Origin: an uncultured Clostridia bacterium
GTDB taxonomy: Bacteria; Bacillota; Clostridia; Christensenellales; Borkfalkiaceae
Assembly: GCA_947625555.1 (NCBI GenBank)
Contig: CANQOT010000008.1
Span: 1 to 64,000 of the forward strand
Length of the DNA stretch: 64,000 bases
Direction of reading: 5' to 3'
In this document: positions 1 through 9,600 of the stretch, piece by piece
How positions within the stretch are numbered: position 1 is the stretch's first letter
How the letters are laid out: every line of letters starts with the position of its first letter
Made by a program: the position numbers and the translations under genes
Notes under the pieces: generated by a model
Told to the model about the DNA's origin: nothing
The model's database searches: none
The model's input: the letters and a program-made list of their open reading frames with translations, nothing else

Positions 1-1
1 C

Positions 2-2023
2 AAACAAAAATGGCTCATTGTGGGATTGTCGCTCGCGATGGCCGCGACCCTCGGCGTGGGCATCTCCGCCTGCGGCGAAAAGACGCCCGACACGCCCGAA
101 CACACGCATACCTACGACGCGTGGGACTACAACGAGACCCAACACTGGAAGTACTGCGATGAGCACGGGACGGACAAGTCGAACATCGACGAGACCACCA
201 AAGCAAATCACGACTTCACCAATGGCGACTGCGTCTGCGGTGCGAAGAAGCCCGGCGAAGGCGGCGATGAAACTCCCGACGCCGACCTCGACACCCGCGA
301 GTTCTACGTTGTCGGCGGTGGCATGGGAACATTGAAAAACGGCACGTGGGACGGCCCCAAGACGGGTTTCCAATTTGCCAAAGCGCCCCACAAGGACGCA
401 AACGGCAACACCGTCTACACCTTCACAATGGAACTGTATTCCGCCGATGAATTCAAATTCATCGAAAAGAACGCGATCACCCAAGAGACAGATGAGAGCG
501 GCAACAGCAAGGCGGTTTGGCACGACGAGCTCGTGTTCACCCTGCCCGACCTCGATGTGAGCGCAGTTACGGGCGCATTCGCCCGCGCGTCCGAGACCTC
601 GGATAACATCACCGTGCAAAAGGGCAAGGACGGCGAGTATGAGTTCACCATTCGTACGACGAAGGACGGCGATATGAAGGCCAACAAAGTGGAAGTTCGC
701 CTCATCAAAGAGCTCGAACCCCTCGGCGTCGAGTCGCAGTATGAGATGTACCTCGTCGGAAAGATCGCTTCGAAGGCTACCTCCGATTGGCCGTCTATGA
801 TCGGCGTTGCAAACGTCCCTTCGAAGTGCTACAAAATGGAGTTGCAGGACGATGGGGAGACCTTCGCGATCGAGGTCGAACTTTCCATCTATGACCAGTG
901 GAAGGTCTGGAACTACAAGGTAGGGAACGTCAACGCCGGCTACTATCCCACGGGTATGGATGGCAATCTCTCCACGGGCGGTGGGCCGAACGGTTGGTAC
1001 CGCGTGACTTGGAAAGTGGGCGATTCCGACGTGGCAATCGCGCACGCACATCGCTATACGGTTTGGGATTACGATACCGAGGAGCACTGGAAGAAGTGCC
1101 CGCAGGACAACGAGAAAGACCAAACGACCGTTGCGCCGCATGACTTCGGAAGCGGCGACACCTGTGAATGCGGCTACAAGCAAGAGGCAGATCCGGATTG
1201 GAAAATCGCTCCCGACGGAACATTCCAGGAATACACGGGCGATTTCGAAAACCTCGTCATTCCCGCCAATCTCAAAGTGTTCCCCGAAGCGCTCGGCGAC
1301 TTGTTCGGCAAGCTCGACGACGCAAGCAATTATCCGAACGAAACGAATTGGAAAAAAGTGAAGTCGGTGACAGTCGCGCCCGGGAACAAGAATTTCAAAA
1401 TGGAGAACGGTGCCCTACTCTCCATGGACGGCAAGACGCTCTATGCTTACTTCTATTATAATACCGCAACAGAGGTAACCTTTGATAGCGTGGAAACAGT
1501 GGGGAACTCAGCATTCTGCTACAACGATAAACTGCAAACGATCAATTTGCCGAATGCCATTACATTAAACTCGTATGCGTTTAGGAGTACGACGACGCTT
1601 GGAAACGTTGCTTTCCCCAAGGTAGAGACGCTGGGCAGCGCCGTTTTTACGAGCTCCTCGATCGTATCCGCTGAATTTGAAAGTTTGAAAACGATGGCAG
1701 GCGTATCTTTCATGAGTTGCACGCGGCTTACGAGCTTGGTATTCGGCGATAAATTCGAAAGCCTTCTAAGAGGCATCGCAAGTATGTGCTCGCAATTAAA
1801 AACGATCACGATCAAGGCGGTGACGCCGCCCAAGGCAGGTTCGACTTCACTTTTCGTGATGTGTAATGCGCTTACAAATATCTACGTGCCCGCGGAGAGC
1901 GTGGAGGCATACAAGACGGCCAACAAGTGGAGTGCCAAGGCAAGTATCATCTCCGCGATCCCCACCGAGGCGGTTACCGTTGCCCCCGTCGAGGTTGCAA
2001 TGTTGCCCGAAAAGAAAGACTAA
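2..2023 (+). CDS. Surface lipoprotein with His/Cys motif repeats and C-terminal BspA-type LRR domain (5' partial)
   Basis: The frame is already open at the left edge (KQKWLIVGLS...), so the true start lies just outside the window; the GTG at 20 in the ORF track is internal to the signal peptide. A hydrophobic stretch ends in a lipobox (GISAC/G), so the product should be lipid-anchored on the outer face of the membrane. Two copies of an H-T-H-x-Y-x-W-D-Y...HW...C segment occur (residues ~30-75 and ~345-390), each followed by a Cys-rich DCVCG or TCECG turn. The region between (about 95-335) looks like a beta-rich module that I cannot name. Residues ~400-640 carry LRR_5-type repeats (ETVGNSAFCYND, VETLGSAVFTSS). 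Likely role is surface adhesion or ligand binding; this is inference. It is followed by repeat DNA without a clear terminator close to the stop. Confidence 0.8.
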   Translation, partial: KQKWLIVGLSLAMAATLGVGISACGEKTPDTPEHTHTYDAWDYNETQHWKYCDEHGTDKSNIDETTKANHDFTNGDCVCGAKKPGEGGDETPDADLDTREFYVVGGGMGTLKNGTWDGPKTGFQFAKAPHKDANGNTVYTFTMELYSADEFKFIEKNAITQETDESGNSKAVWHDELVFTLPDLDVSAVTGAFARASETSDNITVQKGKDGEYEFTIRTTKDGDMKANKVEVRLIKELEPLGVESQYEMYLVGKIASKATSDWPSMIGVANVPSKCYKMELQDDGETFAIEVELSIYDQWKVWNYKVGNVNAGYYPTGMDGNLSTGGGPNGWYRVTWKVGDSDVAIAHAHRYTVWDYDTEEHWKKCPQDNEKDQTTVAPHDFGSGDTCECGYKQEADPDWKIAPDGTFQEYTGDFENLVIPANLKVFPEALGDLFGKLDDASNYPNETNWKKVKSVTVAPGNKNFKMENGALLSMDGKTLYAYFYYNTATEVTFDSVETVGNSAFCYNDKLQTINLPNAITLNSYAFRSTTTLGNVAFPKVETLGSAVFTSSSIVSAEFESLKTMAGVSFMSCTRLTSLVFGDKFESLLRGIASMCSQLKTITIKAVTPPKAGSTSLFVMCNALTNIYVPAESVEAYKTANKWSAKASIISAIPTEAVTVAPVEVAMLPEKKD

Positions 2024-2231
2024 CCCGCATTTTACCCCTGCCCCCTCCATGGGAGGGGGGTAGGGGTGTGGGGGACCTACCCCTGTTTTCCGTCCTCATT
2101 CCGAGGGGCGCAGCCCCGAGCGAATCTTGCCCTCTCCATGGGAGGGGGGTAGGGGGTGGGGTGACCTGCCCCTGTTTACGGGGGCGGGTGGCGAACGCAG
2201 TGAGACAGGTGGGGGTATTGCTTCTAATTAC

Positions 2232-2783
2232 GTCATGTTGAGCTTGTCGAAACATCTCCTTATATAATAAGGTCATTCCTCGACTACGCTCGGAATGACG
2301 GAATAGAACACGCCCCACCTCAGTCACGCTCACGCGTGACAGCTCCTCCCACGGAGGAGCCAAGATTCACTCGCTTCGCTCGGAATGAGGCACCCTCATT
2401 CGTCACGCCGCACGCGACGTGACACCTTCCCCCGTAGACGGGGGAAGGCTTGGAACAGTTCACCCTCCATAAATTCCCTCGTCGGTGCGGGGGTCCCCAT
2501 CTCCGCACCGACCCCCGCAAGGGGGTAGGGGAAGTTATGAGAACAAAGTAAAAATACAAAAAAACCGAGGTCTCCTCGGTTTTTTTGTTATTGCGCCCCC
2601 TCCATGGGAGGGGGATCAAGGGGGTGGGGTGACATTCTAATTACGTCACCCTGCCCCGACCGCGGCTTCTATTGATTATCCAAGGTCGGCACGAGCCGAA
2701 GGCGAAGTAGCCTGTCGAAGGGTCTCCGCATTATAAAAATAAGGAGATGTTTCGACACGCGCGTACCGCGCGGCTCAACATGA
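2232..2783. repeat. Segment bounded by inverted copies of a CGTCATGTTGAGC...GTCGAAACATCTCC repeat
   Basis: At ~2232-2262 the sequence reads CGTCATGTTGAGC then TTGTCGAAACATCTCC. At ~2741-2782 the reverse complement appears with a different centre, a CGCGCG/CGCGCG hairpin between GTTTCGACA and GCTCAACATGACG. The two copies face each other around the first ~330-bp duplicated cassette. This resembles a non-autonomous inverted-repeat element, but no transposase is present and no target-site duplication was identified. Confidence 0.5.
2311..2640. repeat. ~330-bp duplicated intergenic cassette, copy 1
   Basis: Starts with CGCCCCACCTCAGTCACGCT and ends at GGGGTGACATTCTAA. It contains short palindromes (ACGCTCACGCGTGAC, CTCCTCCCACGGAGGAG, CCCCCGTAGACGGGGG), a terminator-like hairpin CCGAGG-TCT-CCTCGG followed by TTTTTTT (2566-2587), and the CCATGGGAGGGGG palindrome. 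It is nearly identical to 2787-3125. The arrangement is a string of hairpins rather than a gene. Confidence 0.8.
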
Positions 2784-2786
2784 CGA

Positions 2787-3125
2787 AATGATAGCTCGCC
2801 CCACCACAGTCACGCTCACGCGTGACAGCTCCTCCCACGGAGGAGCCAAGATTCACTCGCTTCGCTCGGAATGAGGCACCCTCATTCGTCACGCCGCACG
2901 CGGCGTGCCACCTTCCCCCGTAGACGGGGGAAGGCTTGGAACAGTTCACCCTCCATAATTTCCCTTCGTCGGTGCGGGGTCCCCATCTCCGCACCGACCC
3001 CCGCAAGGGGGTAGGGGAAGTTATGAGAACAAAGTAAAGTACAAAAAAACCGAGGTTCCCTCGGTTTTTTTGTTATTGCGCCCCCTCCATGGGAGGGGGA
3101 TTAAGGGGGTGGGGTGACGTTCTAA
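2787..3125. repeat. ~330-bp duplicated intergenic cassette, copy 2
   Basis: Second copy of the 2311-2640 sequence in the same orientation, offset by ~476 bp, with scattered substitutions and small indels. The terminator-like hairpin is retained with a changed loop (CCGAGG-TTC-CCTCGG, then a T-run). The close identity implies recent duplication or homogenisation. Confidence 0.8.
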
Positions 3126-3521
3126 AACACCCCCCACCTCAGTCACGCTGCGCGTGACAGCTCCTCCCCAAGGAGGCGCTTTACCCTCATCAGTCACCTG
3201 CGGTGACAGCTTCCCCCCCTTGGGGGGAAGCCTTTCGTGCTTCGCGAATGGAATAATTGTGCCCGAAATCTTGAATTTTCTCATCAATAAAAATTGCATA
3301 AATTCATTTTTAAGTCAATTTTCACATCATTTTCAAAAATTCATACACAAAAAAATCCCCGCTTTCACGATGGGTCGGCCGCGCGGAATAACAATTTTTC
3401 AAATGATTCACATTATAATCGTGAAGAAAACGGTACAAAAATGCAAAGTTTTTACGCAATTCCACTCTAAAATGTGAATAAATTACAAAATATTGTAATT
3501 CGAATCGGGCGCGGTTTTCGT

Positions 3522-3550
3522 TTGACAAGCCGCACTTCGAATGGTATAAT
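3522..3550 (+). promoter_or_regulatory. Consensus sigma-A promoter of the protease/oligopeptide operon
   Basis: TTGACA (3522-3527), 17-bp spacer, TATAAT (3545-3550): a perfect match to the housekeeping consensus. Transcription should start near 3557, leaving a ~115-nt leader before the subtilase ATG. The leader has a GGAAAGTGAGGAAAG region upstream of the start codon. Confidence 0.85.
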
Positions 3551-3672
3551 TTATTCACGAATGAAGGGCACAGATATGTGTCATATTTTTTTCGCGCGTC
3601 CAAAACGCGCCCGTTTTCGTGTAGAAGAAATTTTCGGGCGGGGGACGGGCCGCGGAAAGTGAGGAAAGTATC

Positions 3673-6600
3673 ATGGCAAAATTGGGAAGCATATTGAGAA
3701 AAACTACGATCTGTGCGGCGGCCGCCCTGATGGTCGGCTCCTTTACGGCCGCGCAGCTTATTTCCGTCGGGAAGAGAGGGGAGCCCACTTTGGCGGCTTC
3801 CGCAAGCAAGGGCGAGACGATCACCGATGTGACGGATAAGGTCGCCTCCAACCTTGCGGACTCCTTCAATTCCGATGTGGTGCGCAAGCTCCCCTCGGGC
3901 ATCGACGCCGACAGAGAGATCTCCGTCATCGTCCGCACGACGGATACCACCCTCATCACGGCATACGAGGCGCAGAACGCCCTCTCCCGCTATGGGAGCA
4001 TCTCCGCCTTTGCCGATTCCGAAGCGGGCGGCAAGGTCGTCGCGAAAATTTCGCGCGCGAACGCGAAGGCGCTCTCCCGCATCCAAAACGCCGGCGTGAA
4101 GTATGAACTCGGCGCGAGCTACGATACCGTTCTCGGCGGGTTCGAACTCGTCGTGAAGGCGCAGGAGTACGAGAAGATCGTCTCCGCCCTCGACGGGACG
4201 GACGCCATTCCCTCCATCAGCGAAGAATACGCCCCCGCAGAGGCGACCCTTGTCGAGAACAAGGTCAACGTCTACGATACGGGTATCTTCAACAGCGCCG
4301 ATTCCCCTTACAGGGGCGAGGGCACGCTCATCGCCGTCCTCGATACGGGCTACGACTACACCCACTCCGTGCTCGACCCCGAAGTTTTCGCGCGCGAAGT
4401 GGACGAGAACAATCTCTACATGACGCGCAGCAAGCTCGACGGGCTCGTCGGCGACCTCCAAGCGGCGCAGTACACCCGCGGGCTCTCCTCCGAGAAGGTC
4501 TATGTGAACGACAAGATCCCCTTCGCCTACGACTATGCCGACAAGGATACCGACGTCTATCCCCTCGATAGCGAACACGGCACCCATGTCGCGGGCATCA
4601 TCCTCGGCGACAACAGGGGTTCCTCCAAGAACAAGGAGGGGGATCCCACGATCGTGGGCGTCGCGCCCCTCGCACAGCTCGCCGCGATGAAGGTGTTCTC
4701 GGATACGGCCACGGGCGCAAAGCAATCGTGGATCACGGCCGCCATCGAGGACTGCGTCAAGCTCGGCGTCGACGTCATCAACATGTCCCTCGGCATGTCC
4801 GCGGGCTTCACCGTAGAGGACGACGAAGCCCAGCGCACCGCCTACGAGAACGTCGGCAAGGCGGGCATCAGCCTCGTCGCCGCCGCTTCCAACGACTACA
4901 ACTCGACCTTCGGTTCTGCGAAGAACGGGAATTTGGGCCTTACCTCCAACCCCGACTCCGCGACCGTCGGTACGCCTTCCACCTATTCCTCGGCGCTCTC
5001 CGTCGCCTCCATCAGCGGCGTCAAGACGTCCTATCTCAAATACGGCAAGGAGATCATGTACTTCACCGAGGCGGCCGACTCCGCCTCCGAGCCCATGGAT
5101 TTCGTCGACGAGATCCTCAAACCTTACGGCGTGGACTCCAAGGTCTTTGAATACGTCACCATCCCCGGCATCGGTTCTTATGCCGACTATTCGGGCCTCG
5201 ACATGACGGGCAAGATCGCCCTCGTGCGCCGCGGCAGCAATTCCTTCGAGGAAAAGGCGCGGGTCGCCATCGAGGATATGCACGCCGCAGGTATCATCGT
5301 CTACAACAACGTCTCGGGCGATATCTCGATGACGGTGGGCGGCGTCAAGGGCGCCATCTGCTCCATCTCGCAGGACAACGGCGAGATCCTCGCAAAGAAC
5401 AAGACGGGCAAGATCACCATAAGCCGCGACCAGGTCGCCGGGCCCTTCATGTCCGACTTCTCGAGCTGGGGTCCCACGCCCGATCTCCGCATCAAGCCCG
5501 AGATCACCGCACACGGCGGCGAGATCCTTTCCGCCGTCCCCGGGCAGAAGTACGACCGTCTCTCGGGCACCTCGATGGCTTCGCCCAACCAGGCGGGCGT
5601 CTCGGCCATTCTTCGCGAATATGTGAAGGAGAAGTTCGGCCTCACGGACGATTCCGACGAGACGAGGCGGGAAGTGACCGCACGCGTCAACCAGATCCTG
5701 ATGTCCACGGCGGACATCGCCTATAACACCAACGGGCTGCCCTATGCCGTCCGCAAGCAGGGCGCGGGCCTTGCCAACCTCACCGAGGCGCTCAACACGC
5801 CCGCATACCTTACGACCTACGAGCGCAACGACGAGCACCTCTACGACGGTTCGCCCCGCTTTATCGTCGACGACGAGCATGTGATGGATAAGGCCAAGCT
5901 CGAATACGGCGACGACCGCGACAGGACGGGCATCTACGACCTCGTCTTTACCATCAACAACGTCTCGGATAAGGCGCTCACCTACAAAGTGGGGGCCCTC
6001 GTGCAGACCGAAGGCGTGAGCGAGACACTCACCGTCCGCGGCGACAGCACCGTCACCGAGAAGGGCTACAAACTCTCGCCCGATGTGACCGTCACCGAAG
6101 TGGACGGCGCCGCCCATAAAGGCAACTCCGTCACCGTGCCCGCGAAGGGGGACGTCACCGTGACCGTCCGCATCGCGCTCTCCGATTCGGATAAGCAATA
6201 TCTCGAACAGAGCTTCGCAAACGGCATGTATGTCGAGGGCTTCATCACCCTCGATGCGAAGAAGAATACGAATATCGACCTCAACGTTCCCTTCCTCGCC
6301 TTCTACGGCGACTGGACGGAAGCGCCCCTTTTCGACCTCGACTACTTCGAGACCAATCCCGATGAGCTCGACAACGCCATCGACCCCGACGACAAGAAGA
6401 TGCCCGACGCCTATGCGACCCAGCCCATCGGCTCGATGTATTCCGACTATATCATGTATCTCGGCTCCTTCCCGTTCTTGCAGGATCCTTCGACGAAGCA
6501 GATCGCGGCGTCGCGCGAACACATCGCCCTCACCAACCAGCAGAACAGCAACGGCGTCAATTCCCTCTATGCCGTCTGGGCGGGCATGCTCCGCGCCTCC

Positions 6601-9600
6601 AAGTACGTCGATATCACCATCACGGATACGTCGACGGGGGAGGTCATTTGGAGCAAGACGGAGACCAACATCCGCAAGACGTACGGCTCGGGCAGCAGCT
6701 TCTACAACTCCACCGTGGATATCGGGTTCAGCATTCCCGAACACGACCTCAAAAACAACACGAAGTACATGGTGCGCCTCGAAGGGTACCTCGACTACGG
6801 CACCAGGGATTCGCAGAACAACAAGCGGAACGTGTTCGAGTTCCCGTTCGTGACCGACTTCCAGGCTCCCGCCGTGACGGGCGTGGAGTTCTACACCGAA
6901 CTCGACAGGTCCGATCCCTCCGCGCCCAAGACGCGCACATACGCGCGCATTTCCGTATATGATAATCATTATGCGGCAGGCGCCTTCCTCGGCTATATGA
7001 AGCTCGCCGGGCCCGATTCCGATTATTTGCTCGACATGCCCGGTTTCAGCAACTATCCCGTAGCCATCTCCGCTTCGTCCGCCAACACGACGACGGATAT
7101 CATCCTTGAACTCACCGATCACATGAAGGAGATCGCGACGGCGGCGCATCCCAACACCTTCACCGTCCAGCTCTTCGACTATGCGCTCAACATCTCCACC
7201 TTCGAGATCAAGGTCCCCGATAACGTGCAGAGCGTGGAATTTACGGGCGACATGGTGACGACGGACGATAACGGCATTCAGACCATCACGTTGAGCCCCA
7301 ACCAAAAGTATATCCTCGATCCCACCGTCTATCCTACCACGGAGTGGGCGAGCGCGCTCGAATATACCATCGCGGAAGGCGGCGAGAACGTCGCCAAGAT
7401 CGTTGGCAACAGGCTCATCGGTATCACGAAAGGGGAAACGACCCTCCTCGTCACGCGGAAGTTCAACAACTCGGAGACCGATCTCGAAGATCTCGGCTCT
7501 AAGCAGATCGCGTCCGTGAAGGTCGTCGTTCTCGGTCCCGGCGACGAGGGCTATAAGCCGCTCGACTCCGCGGGCATCAGCAGTTTCCGCCTCACGAGCT
7601 ACAAGACGGACAACGCCTTCTATATGCTCCGTTCGGAGGACCGCAGCATCGGCGAGACGGGGGACGAGACGCTCTTCCCCGCGAACATCTCCAACGATTC
7701 CTACTATCTTTCGATGTATCCCTCCGAGAAGGTGACGCTCACCTATGAGCTCCTCTCCTTCGAGAGCGGCGTCGAGGTGGTATTCAGGAGCAACAACGCG
7801 CGTATCGCGACGGTGAACGCAGATGGGCAGATCGAAGCGCTCCGCGAGGGCGGCACCTCCATCGAAGTCAGCGTCAAGCTGAACGGCACGACGCTCATCA
7901 GCGCCTATGTCACCATCAACGTCAAGGATCCCTACGAGCGCAACGGTCCCTTCCTTACGGGTTACCGCGGCATCGGGCAGATCGTGGACGGCGTTCCCAA
8001 CGGCGTCGTGGATATCGGCGCGGACCTCGGCGAGGACCACGGCCTCACCACCATCGAACAGTTTGCGTTCTCGCACTATGACCTCGTCCCGAAGGGACCC
8101 GACGACATCATCGACGAAGAGGATCCCTATTACACCAAGATGTGGTTCGTCGGCGAGAACGACCATATCAAGGAAGTCATCATTCCCGAAGGCGTCGAGA
8201 TGATCAATATGTACGCGTTCGCGGGCATGGATGGCCTCGAAAAGGTCGTCCTTCCCTCGACGCTCAAACAGATCGGCGTGGGCGCCTTCATGGATTGCCC
8301 CAAGCTCAAAGAAGTGCAGGGGCTTGAATACGTCCAGCTCATCAACCAGGATGCCTTCCGCAATACGGGCCTCCAAGAGGCAAAGCTCTCCAACGTGATC
8401 GCAGTCGGGAACTACGCCTTTGCGAACAGCCGCCTCGGCGGACGTCTCGAACTTCCCGCGACGGCGCAGTCCATCGGCGCGTATGCCTTCTCGGGCATCC
8501 GCGACATCGATACCCTCGTGATCAAAGCCTCTACCGTGAAGCTCGGCGAGGGCGCCTTCGCGAACGACGAGAGCCTTACGAACATCCCGACCATCAACGC
8601 GGCGAACATTCCCGAGGGCCTCTTCCTCGGCGATAAGAACCTCTCGACCATCGTCCTTGGCAAGGACGTCGAGAGCATCGACCGTAACGCCTTCAAGGGC
8701 ACGGGCATCGCGACCTTCGGCGTTGCGGAGGGCAACAAGACCTTCGCCGTGAGCGACGATCACAGGAGCCTCTACCGCATCGGCGAGGGGAACGAGAAGG
8801 AACTCCTCTGCGTCGTTCCCACGCTCACGGGCACCTATTCCGATGCGAACATCACCAAGGTGGGCGCGGGCGCCTTTGCGGGGCTCGGCCGCCTCACCAA
8901 CGTCATCCTCAACAACGTGACGGAGATCGGCGAGAGCGCCTTCTACGATTGCCCGACGCTCACGTCCGTCACCCTCGGCGACGTGACGAATATCCCCGAA
9001 TACGCCTTCTACGGTACGGCTATCAGGAGATTTGATTTCTCCAAGGTCACATCGATCGGCGCATACGCCTTCTACGGCAGCCAGCTCACCGCCGTCGAGA
9101 TCCCCGACGGGGCCACCATCGACGCCTATGCCTTTGCGGGCGCGACGAGCATCGCGACCGTCAAGATCGGCGACAACGTCACGATCGGCAATTACGCCTT
9201 TGCGAACAGCGCGGCCTATGGCGGCTACGAATCGTACAACGTCAGATACCCCGACGGCACGACCACCACGATGTACGAGGTCGGCTACCTCACCGAAACG
9301 AGCAGGCTGAACACCCTCACGACGGGCGACAACGTCGCCATCGGCAACTATGCGTTCGCCTTCCAGACGGCGCTCCGCACCGCGAAGCTGGGCGACAACG
9401 TCACCATCGGCAACTATGCCTTCTTCCTCTCGACCGCCCTCACGAACGCCGAGCTTTCGGGCGTGACGACCATCGGCAACAACGCCTTTGCGGGCATTCA
9501 GACGGGCCTCGCCGTGTTGGATGATGGGGCATACGATTACTATACAGAGAGCCATGGGGTGCAGGCGGGCGGTCTGAGGACCATCGACCTCACGTCGGCG

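Larger units (their letters stand above)
2024..3521. repeat. Repeat-rich intergenic region (no gene seen)
   Basis: About 1.5 kb without a credible gene; the short ORFs here run through repeats. Contents in order: two GC-rich palindromes built on CCCTCCATGGGAGGG (about 2039 and 2133), a hairpin with conserved flanks (2096-2127), a ~330-bp sequence present twice (2311-2640 and 2787-3125), a third partial relative at 3128-3235, and an AT-rich stretch from ~3241 to 3521 upstream of the subtilase promoter. Related cassettes reappear at 35572-35710. The AT-rich part contains an inverted repeat TTCAC-N9-GTGAA near 3411-3429 that could be an operator, but there is no independent support. Confidence 0.8.

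Noticed and set aside
1974-3299. Short ORFs in the repeat region
   Set aside because: They run through duplicated hairpin arrays and terminators and repeat the same peptide (LWRVNCSKPSPVYGGR), so they are products of repeat DNA.
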